DNA of 35,532 nt from DATEMK01 sp035275625 (GTDB lineage: Bacteria; Bacteroidota; Bacteroidia; AKYH767-A; OLB10): positions 1 through 35,532 of the forward strand of contig DATEMK010000593.1 of NCBI GenBank assembly GCA_035275625.1. The letters run 5' to 3'. The notes beneath the pieces are model-generated. The model did no database searches and was not told where the DNA came from. It worked only from the letters and a program-made list of their open reading frames with translations. The position numbers were made by a program, and so were the translations under genes. Position 1 is the first letter of the stretch. Every line of letters begins with the position of its first letter. Below are positions 10,188 through 18,327 of the stretch, piece after piece.

Positions 10188-11867
10188 ACGGCTAAAGATA
10201 TTGACACCATAATAATAGGTTCCGGGGCTGGCGGACTGGCTGCTGCATTGTGCCTTGCAAGGGCAGGGCAAAAAGTGCTGGTGCTGGAACAGCATTACGT
10301 ACCCGGGGGATGGTGCCATAGTTTTTACCTGGACGGATATCGGTTTAGTCCCGGTGTGCATTACATTGGTTTGGTGGATAAAAACGACAGCACCGGCAGT
10401 TTGTACGAAGGCCTGGGCATTGCCAATGATTTGACTTTTTTCAGAATGAATCCTGCAGCCTATGAGCATTGCCTGCTTGGTGAAAAGAAAATTGACCTTC
10501 CGGCAGGATTCGATAATTTATATGAAAGCCTGTCCCGTAAATTTCCTGCAGAGAAAAAGAGGTTAAAAAAATTCCTTGATCTTGTTAAAAAAGTAGGCGA
10601 TGAAATACAATTGATTCCTAAGATGAGAAGTTTTTGGGATCATGTTACAATTCCTTACCGTACCCGTCACATGGGTAAATTTGGATTATTCAGCCTTAAA
10701 AAAGTTATTGACTGGCATATAAAAGATGAAGAGCTGAAAGCGGTATTGAGTATTCAATGCGGAGATTATGGTTTGCCTCCTTCCAAAGCAAGTTTCCCGA
10801 TGCATTGCGCAGTGATGAGCCACTATTTTAACGGGGGCTTTTACCCTATGGGCGGAGGCGCTGCAATTGTAAAAGCCATGTGTAAAGCAATTAATAAATA
10901 TGGCGGAGAAATCAGAACAGGACAGGCTGTGAAGCGTATATTACTTGAAGGAAAAAAAAAATTAAAGGCTGTCGGGGTTCAATTAGAAAATGGTGAAATA
11001 ATTAAAGCAGAACGGGTGATATCTAATGCTGATCCTGCCAAGACATTCGGCCTGGCAGGACCGGACAACCTGAGTAAAAAGCTGAAATCAAGGCTTGCAA
11101 AAACACGATACTCTGTTGCTTCACTTTTTTTATTCTTAACGGTAGATATGGATGTTCGTTCTTTTGGATTTGATTCAGGAAATATATGGAAGCTTCGTCA
11201 TGCAGACCTGGATAAACTTTACGCGGAAATGACGGTGGATGATATCATGAGTGAAGAAGAATTTCCTGCATGCTTTATCAGTTGCCCGACTCTGAAAGAT
11301 CCCGTAAGCTATAATGGCAGGTATCACACCATTGAAGTGGTTACATTTATTGAATATGAATCATTTCGTTTGTTCGCTCATACCGGTGATTATAATTCCC
11401 CCGAATATTTAAAATTTAAAAATCGTATTGCTCAAAAATTACTCAATAGTGTGGAGAAGCTTTTACCCGGAGTCAGGAATAAAATTGTTAAAATGGAAGC
11501 AGGAACTCCCGATACATCTGAATTTTATGTAAATGCAACAAATGGAAACGCTTATGGTACTGAAAAGAGCTTAAAGCAGATTGGGCCGTTTTCCTATAGC
11601 TGGCGTACAGAAATAGAAAACCTGTTTTTATGCGGAGCCAGCACAATGGCACATGGAGTAGCAGGTGCGGCCGCCTCAGGAGTTCAAACAGCGGCTAACA
11701 TTCTGAATTGCCACATGGAGGATTTATTAAAGCCGGATGAAAAACAGCATCTGCATATATATGATTCAGAAGATGATTCACAATGGTCGCAAAAGATCCA
11801 TCAAAAAATTGAAGACAGGAAGAGACGGTTTAAAGAACAGGATAAAATACAGCATGTAAGAAATTAA
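10188..11867 (+). CDS. FAD-dependent oxidoreductase, phytoene desaturase / carotenoid isomerase / retinol saturase type, with a non-ATG (ACG) start
   Basis: Flavoprotein likely acting on the polyene chain of carotenoids or retinoids. Seen: the FAD-binding Rossmann start DTIIIGSGAGG, then LVLEQHYVPGGWCHSF and GVHYIG, with the C-terminal FAD motif LFLCGASTMAHGVAGAAASG, as in CrtI/CrtISO/RetSat proteins; 559 aa is a slightly long but normal size. There is no ATG, GTG or TTG between the in-frame stop at 10161 and the TTG at 10248, and a start at 10248 would delete the FAD motif. ACG GCT AAA GAT ATT GAC ACC at 10188 reads exactly like an ATG start with T changed to C; ATT at 10200 is an alternative. 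So this is either a rare-start gene, a start-codon mutant with low expression, or a sequencing error. No other carotenoid genes are in the window. The precise substrate is not determinable. Confidence 0.8.
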   Translation, partial: TAKDIDTIIIGSGAGGLAAALCLARAGQKVLVLEQHYVPGGWCHSFYLDGYRFSPGVHYIGLVDKNDSTGSLYEGLGIANDLTFFRMNPAAYEHCLLGEKKIDLPAGFDNLYESLSRKFPAEKKRLKKFLDLVKKVGDEIQLIPKMRSFWDHVTIPYRTRHMGKFGLFSLKKVIDWHIKDEELKAVLSIQCGDYGLPPSKASFPMHCAVMSHYFNGGFYPMGGGAAIVKAMCKAINKYGGEIRTGQAVKRILLEGKKKLKAVGVQLENGEIIKAERVISNADPAKTFGLAGPDNLSKKLKSRLAKTRYSVASLFLFLTVDMDVRSFGFDSGNIWKLRHADLDKLYAEMTVDDIMSEEEFPACFISCPTLKDPVSYNGRYHTIEVVTFIEYESFRLFAHTGDYNSPEYLKFKNRIAQKLLNSVEKLLPGVRNKIVKMEAGTPDTSEFYVNATNGNAYGTEKSLKQIGPFSYSWRTEIENLFLCGASTMAHGVAGAAASGVQTAANILNCHMEDLLKPDEKQHLHIYDSEDDSQWSQKIHQKIEDRKRRFKEQDKIQHVRN

Positions 11868-11937
11868 TTCCATTGTAATAAATATTTTACAAATAAAAAT
11901 AAGCTGAATGATTAATTTTACTGAGTATTAAAAGATC

Positions 11938-13179
11938 ATGCTGAAGCAAATAATTTGTGTTGTATTTATTTTACATTTTTGTTTCCTGTCACATGCGCAG
12001 AATGTATGGACACAGAAAAACAATTTTCCCTCGCTTGAACGCGATGATGCGGTTGGTTTTTCAATTGGAAATTACGGGTATATGGGAACCGGTTTCCAGG
12101 TTGGCTGGATATTGGCAGTTGATTTCTGGAAATATGATCCTGCTTTGAATGCCTGGACACAAATTGCAGATTTTCCCGGAACAGCAAGGCAATACTGCTC
12201 GGCATTTGTAATCGGGCAAAAAGGATATGTGTGTGGAGGATTGGATATTAACAGTATATTTAAGAATGATCTGTATGAATACGATCCCTCGCTGAACAGT
12301 TGGACTCCTAAATCTTCTTTGCCTGGTGATGGAAGGCAGGCTGCTGTGGCTTTTGAGCTGAACCAAAAAGGATACGTATGTTCCGGAAGGAACGGACAAA
12401 TTTTTTTAAACGACTTGTGGGAATATGATCCCCTGGCAGATTCATGGACTGCAAAAGCTTCTTTGCCTGGTGCAGGACGCTTTGGCGCTATTGCTTTTAC
12501 TATTAATCAGAAAGCATATATAGGCACTGGACGCGACACAAACAGTGTTTTCTACAACGATTTTTATGAATATGATCCGCTGTCAGATGCCTGGGCACAG
12601 AAAAATAATTTTGCAGGTACCCCGCGCTTTGATGCAAAAGGCTTTTCTGTTTTTCAAAAAGGATTTATTACAACCGGGCTGGACACAAACAATCAATATA
12701 AAAATGATCTTTGGCAGTATGATGCAATTAATGACAGTTGGACACAACGTGCAACTATGCCGACCGTTTCAAGGAAAGGTGCGGCAGGGTTCACTGCTGC
12801 GAATGCGTTTTACATAGGGACCGGAATTGATTCAGCCAACAACCGCCTTGGCGATTTTTGGAAATATGAACCTGATACTGCTACTGCAATTTCAGATATG
12901 GATATTGAAATTTCTTATTTTACTGTTTTTCCGAACCCGGTGAAAAAGTTATTAGTTATTAGTTATCCGCCTGCCTCGTATTTATCGGGGTTAAGAATGA
13001 AAGAAAATTTAGTAATAACAATTAAAGACATTCAAAGCAATCTCGTACTTCGGACTTTAGTTTCCGGACTCCCGGCTAAAATTGATGTGAGTAATTTCCC
13101 TGCCGGAATATATTTTATCATTCTTCAAACAGAAGACAATGACATTTTTCCTGTGAAAAAAATTATAATAAGCAACTGA
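11938..13179 (+). CDS. T9SS-secreted kelch-repeat protein (one six-bladed propeller)
   Basis: Secreted or surface protein. Seen: signal peptide at residues 1-21 ending in SHAQ; six kelch units (GFSIGNYGYMGTG-type strand followed by NDLWEYDP and SWTQ) ending near residue 315, enough for a single six-bladed propeller; and a sorting domain from about 326 to 413 with TVFPNPVKKLLV. The larger protein at 27247 has exactly twice as many kelch units. It lies 70 bp after the oxidoreductase with no clear terminator between, so read-through is possible. It faces the next, minus-strand operon across only 36 bp, where I see no hairpin. The binding partner is unknown. Confidence 0.87.
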   Translation: MLKQIICVVFILHFCFLSHAQNVWTQKNNFPSLERDDAVGFSIGNYGYMGTGFQVGWILAVDFWKYDPALNAWTQIADFPGTARQYCSAFVIGQKGYVCGGLDINSIFKNDLYEYDPSLNSWTPKSSLPGDGRQAAVAFELNQKGYVCSGRNGQIFLNDLWEYDPLADSWTAKASLPGAGRFGAIAFTINQKAYIGTGRDTNSVFYNDFYEYDPLSDAWAQKNNFAGTPRFDAKGFSVFQKGFITTGLDTNNQYKNDLWQYDAINDSWTQRATMPTVSRKGAAGFTAANAFYIGTGIDSANNRLGDFWKYEPDTATAISDMDIEISYFTVFPNPVKKLLVISYPPASYLSGLRMKENLVITIKDIQSNLVLRTLVSGLPAKIDVSNFPAGIYFIILQTEDNDIFPVKKIIISN

Positions 13180-13215
13180 TTTTATTCCTGAGTTTATTTT
13201 TTTCTTTTGCCCGGA

Positions 13216-15465
13216 TTATTTATTTATTATGATTTTCTCCTGGTAAATTGTATCTGAAGATTTTAATTTAAAGATATATAAACCGTTGTTTGTATCTTTT
13301 AAATCAAGCATAAAAGAATTTTTGCCTTCAACAGCTATTATTGGTTCGGCATGAACATTTTTTCCAAGCATATCAGTTAAAGAGGCTTCATAATTAATTC
13401 TTTCCGGAGCAATAAATTCTAAATATAAATTATCTGCAGCGGGGTTCGGATATATCTGTGGTGCGATGAAAGATGAAGTTTCTGTTTTCTTGACGATATT
13501 GATAATTTCACCGGCAACCCTGCAGGAAGTGTCAACATAGACGTGAAATATCCGGGGCGGTGTAGTCATGCACAGGTTAGAAGCTGTCAGATAGAGATCC
13601 CCGCGAGTGAATCCCGGGCTGAAATCAATTAGTACACTCAGCGTACCCTGCCCGCTGGCAAGTGTCATATCCGGAGTTGACATTGACCATGTGTAGGAAG
13701 ATGCACCATTCACTCCGGGACTTGTATAAGAGATACCTGATGATCCACTGCACACATAATGAGAACCCTGAATATGAGGAGTTGAAACGCTTCTCCTGAT
13801 CCAATGAGAAGATGGGATTTTACTCAATCCGCAACCATTCGTGCCGTGGCAATAAAACTGGTACCCGGAATGTCCTGTAATCCCATAGTCCACAGAAATT
13901 GATGTAGTTCCTTGTCCGCCTGTAATTATTGCATCATAGGCTGTCCAGAAATAGCCGGTTGTATTATAAACGCTTAAAGGTATTGTTAACACTCCGGAAG
14001 TACCCGCACAAGCTACGGGAGCAGATGTAACGTCACCCGGCATAGGGGGCTTCATGTTAACTGTAAAAGCGGCAGGGGAGGAGGTAACAGAAGCAGCGCA
14101 TGTGCTGCTTATAACAACATCATAATTACCGGCATTGAGAGAATCAACTTTAAGAATAGATAAAGTGGGTGTTTGTGTTCCGGCAAAATCAGCGTTGTCA
14201 GCCAGGTTTGTACCGGCTTGTCTCCACTGGTAAGTTAATCCCGTTCCCGGTGCACTTACAGTTAATGTAGTAGTATCATCCTCGCAAACAGCTAAATTTT
14301 GCGGATGCTGAGCTATTACAATATTTCCGGTTACTGCTAATGTCCGTTGCTTGCCGGTTCCGCATGTATTGGAAGGTTTTACAATGATATTGCCGCTTAC
14401 TGTACCCGGAAAGCTGATAGTTGCTGTAGTTGTTCCTTGTCCGGCTGTGATTGTTGAGCCCGCTGTTCCGGTCCAGATATAAGAAGTTGCAGAAATAACC
14501 GGGGCAATAGTGTAAACCTGCGTGGAATTGCATATTGCACTTGCTGTACCTGTGATGATACCTGGCTTTGCAGGCACTCCGTATACTTTTAATGTTCTGG
14601 CTCCCGAGATACCGCACTTAGTCCGCGCACGTACAGAAATAGTTCCTGTAATAAAGGCTGCCGGGAATGTAATGGAAACATTTTCGGTTCCCTGTCCTGC
14701 AATTACTGTTCCCGCAGGCGCTGTCCAGTCATAATTAGTATTCGCAGCCGGAGTAACGGAATAATTTACTGTTGAATTCGGGCATGCATCAATAGAACCT
14801 GAAATGACACTTGGTTTCGTAGGAGTATGTAATGCAACAGCTTTGGTTCTTACCGGACCGCTGCCACATCCATTATCTCCTGAAACTCCTACACTTCCTG
14901 AGACAAATGCTGGATTATATATAACGCTGATAAGATTCGTTCCCTGCCCTGAATTAATAGTCATATTAGCTGAGACTGTCCATGTATAAGTAAATGATGG
15001 ATTCACCGCAACGGAATAAATAATAGTATCATCCGGGCAAGCTGTGTTGGTGCCGCTTATGGTGCTCATTTGCGGATAATTGGCAGAAATCAGTTTGGTA
15101 CTTGGAGTGCTGCTTCCGCAAGCATTATTTGCTCTGACAGAAATAGTACCGGGCGGGGTAAAGGAAGGACCAAAAACAACCGTTTTCGAAAGCGCAGCTC
15201 CCGTATAAGGATTCTGCCCGAGGATGCTGCACCCGGTCGGTAACGTCCACGTATAGCTGGTAGCTCCGGACGCTGCAGCAAAGCTGTATACTTTACTATT
15301 TCCGGGACAGGTTACTGCCGCACCGCTGATTGGTCCGAGATCTGCCGGTAACGGGCATTGTGCGTAACCGCACAAGGAACTCAGCGTGAAGATGCATGCA
15401 CTCATAAAGCAGCACAGAATCTTTATTAAAGATTCCTGTGAAAATTTTGAATTTGTCATTCTCAT
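13216..15465 (-). CDS. T9SS-secreted protein with repeated PKD/Ig-like modules
   Basis: Large exported protein. Seen: signal peptide ending GYAQ at about residue 36, followed by CPLPADLGPISG; about eight modules of roughly 80 aa with the pattern ISGxxxxCPxxTxxYSV, YxWTxPxGxxIxxGQGTxxxxVxF and GxISVRAxxxCGxSxxRTLxV, the PKD-like type common in Bacteroidota cargo; and one divergent Ig-like module in the middle (QHPQNLAVCEDDTTTLTV, LTYQWRQAG). The sorting domain at about 675-749 has PQIYPNPAADNLYLEF. It is the last gene of a three-gene minus-strand operon, starting 6 bp after the stop of the upstream gene. Two in-frame ATGs (MRM) lie at the start and the choice does not change the signal peptide. 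No catalytic domain is visible. Confidence 0.88.
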   Translation of the reverse strand: MRMTNSKFSQESLIKILCCFMSACIFTLSSLCGYAQCPLPADLGPISGAAVTCPGNSKVYSFAAASGATSYTWTLPTGCSILGQNPYTGAALSKTVVFGPSFTPPGTISVRANNACGSSTPSTKLISANYPQMSTISGTNTACPDDTIIYSVAVNPSFTYTWTVSANMTINSGQGTNLISVIYNPAFVSGSVGVSGDNGCGSGPVRTKAVALHTPTKPSVISGSIDACPNSTVNYSVTPAANTNYDWTAPAGTVIAGQGTENVSITFPAAFITGTISVRARTKCGISGARTLKVYGVPAKPGIITGTASAICNSTQVYTIAPVISATSYIWTGTAGSTITAGQGTTTATISFPGTVSGNIIVKPSNTCGTGKQRTLAVTGNIVIAQHPQNLAVCEDDTTTLTVSAPGTGLTYQWRQAGTNLADNADFAGTQTPTLSILKVDSLNAGNYDVVISSTCAASVTSSPAAFTVNMKPPMPGDVTSAPVACAGTSGVLTIPLSVYNTTGYFWTAYDAIITGGQGTTSISVDYGITGHSGYQFYCHGTNGCGLSKIPSSHWIRRSVSTPHIQGSHYVCSGSSGISYTSPGVNGASSYTWSMSTPDMTLASGQGTLSVLIDFSPGFTRGDLYLTASNLCMTTPPRIFHVYVDTSCRVAGEIINIVKKTETSSFIAPQIYPNPAADNLYLEFIAPERINYEASLTDMLGKNVHAEPIIAVEGKNSFMLDLKDTNNGLYIFKLKSSDTIYQEKIIINK

Positions 15466-15471
15466 GGTAAA

Positions 15472-16977
15472 TTAAATTTTAAATATTTTAGTTTGAAAGC
15501 TCTGTTTATCGTTCTTAATACTTAAACAATATAACCCGCTTTTCAGCATACGGCAATCCATTGAAAATGTTTCATTTTTTTCCGGGGATTCAATTTCTTT
15601 TGACTGAACGAGCTTCCCGGTTAAATCATAAAGAGAAAAAAGGGTGACACCGGAAAATGAAGTGTTAAAAGTGAAATTCAGGTTATCCTGAACAGGGTTA
15701 TTTATAATAATATTTTCGTTTATATAATTGTCTGTATTAACAGAAATGATTTTTGAATAATGAACCGTTCCGTTAAAATCTGTTTGCATCAGGCGATAAT
15801 AATTCCAGCCCTTTGATGGGGAAAAATCATTTGCAAAATAATCAGTGGTCTCTGTGCTGTTGCCGATTGCTTTAATTTTTGCAACCGGAACAAAATTTAA
15901 AAAATCCGGAGAACGTTCAACAATATAATAATCACTGTTAACTTCAGACGCTGTTTTCCATGTTAATGCAGTAAATCCCGCGCTATAATTTGCATTAAAG
16001 GAAATCAATTCCACAGGTAATGCGCTGATAGGATAGCCGAAATAAAAATTATTAGTTAACTGTGCGAGGCTTAATCCTGTCCGGTTAACCTGCGGATTCA
16101 AAAGTGTGCCTGCATTAGTTCCATAGGCGCCCGCAGCGCTTAATGCCTGTATCAGCCGGAGAGATGACAAGAGTGGAATCGAGGCAAATCCTGTCCCTTC
16201 TGCACGTATATTATATGTTCCTCCTGAAAGACCATTTCCCGTTGACAGGCTCCAGTACGAATCATAACGCCTGTTAATAGTAACATCGCTGTCAGTAAAT
16301 AAAACGAATGAAAGGGTTCCTGCAGATGTATGTGAAACACTTATTGTTCCTCCCGTTGCGGGCGCAGAAGAGGGTGCACTTATATATACCGGGCGGTAAT
16401 CAGATGAACTGCCGGTTGGAAATAAACCTGCCGCTGCACCATTAGCTATAGCTGATGTGCTAAACCATCTTCTAAACGTTCCTCCATACATCCAGCCATT
16501 GAGATAATAAAGTTTTCCGGGTATGGCTGCTGATGACCCCAGCGTGAGGGTATTATTCGAAAGATTCAATTTTCCATTAGTCATTGCGAGAGAATCTGAG
16601 ACATTCATATTTGATGTCAATGCAGCTCCGGCAGCATTATTAATAGTAAAATCATAAAAAGTAGTGGCAGAAGTTCCCCCGATTGTCTGAGCGCCTGAAC
16701 CGATAAACCTGACATTGCCGGCAGAGCTGCTGAAAACGTTGCCGGAAGAATTATTTGTCCAGTTTCCTGTTGCTTCAATAATTCCCGAATTCGCTATTGT
16801 GCCGGAATTCTGATTAACAAAATCACCTGAAAGTGTCATTGTTAAACCGGAAGTAATAGTTAAAGCCAGTCCATCGTTAGTAATAGGCTGCGCAATTAAA
16901 CGATCCTGCAAAAAAATTGTTCCGGATAATAAAACAGTTATGAAAATTAGCAGGACACGAAATAATTTTATTCTCAT
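15472..16977 (-). CDS. T9SS-secreted repeat protein with a C-terminal VERS-type domain
   Basis: Exported protein of unknown role. Seen: signal peptide to about residue 30 (DRLIAQ); an N-terminal Gly/Asn/Ser-rich region of short strands (TLSGDFVNQNSGTIANSG, FIGSGAQTIGG, YDFTINN) typical of parallel beta-helix-like Bacteroidota cargo; a fibronectin-like block beginning LPVELISFNANY and continuing LTWKTASEVNSDYYIVERS, which commonly precedes sorting domains; and a C-terminal sorting domain with NNPVQDNLNFTF and LYDLTGKLV. It is the middle gene of the operon, 17 bp after the upstream stop and 6 bp before the downstream start. FPNP is replaced by NNPV, a tolerated variation in this domain. Confidence 0.82.
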   Translation of the reverse strand: MRIKLFRVLLIFITVLLSGTIFLQDRLIAQPITNDGLALTITSGLTMTLSGDFVNQNSGTIANSGIIEATGNWTNNSSGNVFSSSAGNVRFIGSGAQTIGGTSATTFYDFTINNAAGAALTSNMNVSDSLAMTNGKLNLSNNTLTLGSSAAIPGKLYYLNGWMYGGTFRRWFSTSAIANGAAAGLFPTGSSSDYRPVYISAPSSAPATGGTISVSHTSAGTLSFVLFTDSDVTINRRYDSYWSLSTGNGLSGGTYNIRAEGTGFASIPLLSSLRLIQALSAAGAYGTNAGTLLNPQVNRTGLSLAQLTNNFYFGYPISALPVELISFNANYSAGFTALTWKTASEVNSDYYIVERSPDFLNFVPVAKIKAIGNSTETTDYFANDFSPSKGWNYYRLMQTDFNGTVHYSKIISVNTDNYINENIIINNPVQDNLNFTFNTSFSGVTLFSLYDLTGKLVQSKEIESPEKNETFSMDCRMLKSGLYCLSIKNDKQSFQTKIFKI

Positions 16978-16994
16978 TAATCGTCCCGGTAAAT

Positions 16995-17771
16995 TTAATT
17001 GATCAATTGTGCCCTTAAATATGAATTTGCTTTAATGGTTACAGTATTGCCTGCACTGTTGGAATTCTGTGCCCATTGCAGGGTAAGGTTCCCCGCTGTA
17101 CTTCCCATTATAATGCAACCGGAAATGAAGATTGGATTTTCTTTTGTTGAGCCTCCGCTGCTCTTGACAGCAACACTTGCAGATCCTGAGGTTGTCAGAA
17201 TGTCTGTTCCTATATTTGTGTTATTGTCACCCATGTTGGCATGATAACCAAGTGTCATCGTGGCACCGGAAGGAACTGTAAATGCAATTTTGCAGTCCGG
17301 TGTCGCATTGCCGGCAATCATAAAAAGAAAACCATCAATAACATACGATTCGTTTGCCTGTAAAGGAATCACCAGTTCATCATCATTTTGCAAGGCAGTT
17401 CCTGTACTTTGGGAACAGGACCCTCCCGTTCCGCAAATAGTTTCATCTGCCGTTTTTCTTTTAACAATGCCTGAAGAAGGTGAATAAAGTCTTACCCAGG
17501 CCGTACCATTATAATAAGAGAAACCCGTGGTTTTATCAGTTATATAGACTAATAACCCTGTTGCCGGTGAAGCAATGGCATCACGCTGTGCAGTGGTCAT
17601 TCGCGGAATTAAAACGCCTTTGGAGGTGGAAACTGCATCGAGGATGGAAGAAGCGTTTGGCGAAGAATTATTCAATCCAAGTGCCTGGGCTAATAATGAA
17701 CTGCCCGGTTTCAAAACAGAAAAGGAAATAAGAAAAGGAATTAAAAGCTTAATAGTTAAATGTCTTTTCAT
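16995..17771 (-). CDS. Exported protein with 'RMTTAQRDAI' N-terminal motif, unknown function
   Basis: Seen: signal peptide to about residue 29 (SSLLAQ), then ALGLNNSSPNASSILD, STSKGVLIPRMTTAQRDAI, and GLLVYITDKTTGFSYYNGTAW. This N-terminal signature recurs in many Bacteroidota surface proteins, often before tail-fibre-like or collagen-like segments. The remaining 150 residues form a beta-rich domain (CKIAFTVPSGATMTLGY, GNLTLQWAQNSNSAGNTVTIKANSYLRAQL) resembling a virion-type jelly roll in composition only. There is no T9SS sorting domain, so it may remain periplasmic or outer-membrane associated, or work with the two T9SS proteins encoded downstream. It is the first gene of the operon. The 258-aa length is consistent with a complete gene. 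Confidence 0.75.
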   Translation of the reverse strand: MKRHLTIKLLIPFLISFSVLKPGSSLLAQALGLNNSSPNASSILDAVSTSKGVLIPRMTTAQRDAIASPATGLLVYITDKTTGFSYYNGTAWVRLYSPSSGIVKRKTADETICGTGGSCSQSTGTALQNDDELVIPLQANESYVIDGFLFMIAGNATPDCKIAFTVPSGATMTLGYHANMGDNNTNIGTDILTTSGSASVAVKSSGGSTKENPIFISGCIIMGSTAGNLTLQWAQNSNSAGNTVTIKANSYLRAQLIN

Positions 17772-18212
17772 AACGCTTAATCAGCCAGATATTGAATATA
17801 AAATTGTTAGTTTGGAAAATTTTACTGATGAACGAAGAGTTCGTTTCCTCAAAAAATGTTTTTTCTTTACATTGTAATAAAAAGCATCATATAGCTTGAA
17901 TATTTTTTTTCAACCTGGTTTATTATTAATACTTTAAGTTTTGTTATCCGTTGAAACAGGATTGAAAAACTGAAAGACAAACAGGCTGTATCCTTTATCC
18001 ATCATCCATTTCAAGAATTCCATTTAAAATTTTTTTTCATTTCATCTTTTGCACGTAATAATTGTAAGATGGAAAGAGTTAAGAAGGAATTCGGGGCAGG
18101 ACAGGGGTTTTTAAGGCATTATTTCTATATTACTTGCAATTGAAATAAGTTTTACTCACGATAAATTGTTAGTAACATTTTTTTGCAACCCATCATTAAA
18201 TTGAATTTTATT
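17772..18212. other. Intergenic region between divergent genes
   Basis: No convincing ORF or RNA gene is visible between the minus-strand operon start (17771) and the receiver/PAS promoter (18213). The region is AT-rich with many T-runs. The only structured elements I see are the inverted repeat at 17831 and a TTTTGCACG sequence near 18047-18055 that resembles a -7 element without a matching TA. I could not find a TAnnTTTG element on the minus strand for the exported-protein operon. Confidence 0.5.
17831..17845. promoter_or_regulatory. Inverted repeat AACGAA-N3-TTCGTT upstream of the exported-protein operon
   Basis: A perfect 6-bp inverted repeat with a 3-nt centre lies 59 bp upstream of the ATG of the minus-strand operon. 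Position and symmetry would fit an operator, but a 6-bp repeat can occur by chance in AT-rich DNA. Confidence 0.25.
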
Positions 18213-18220
18213 TACTTTTG
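18213..18220 (+). promoter_or_regulatory. -7 element of the receiver/PAS gene
   Basis: TACTTTTG matches TAnnTTTG and is followed by CAC, a context common for Bacteroidota promoters. No TTG lies at the ideal 19-20 nt upstream; the candidates at 18183 and 18201 are too far and too near. The leader to the ATG at 18328 would be about 100 nt and contains a small GGAG/CTCC hairpin near 18277-18289. Confidence 0.45.
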
Positions 18221-18327
18221 CACGCAGACGGCTCCCCCCGTATTTTTTAAATAACAACAGAATAAATTTTTCTAAGGAGTGAAAAGCTCCATGTGAGTTG
18301 TGGTTATTGGCTAAATTAATTTTAAGT

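Noticed and set aside
10248..11867. Oxidoreductase starting at the TTG at 10248
   Set aside because: This start would remove the FAD-binding GSGAGG motif, which is clearly encoded in frame just upstream.
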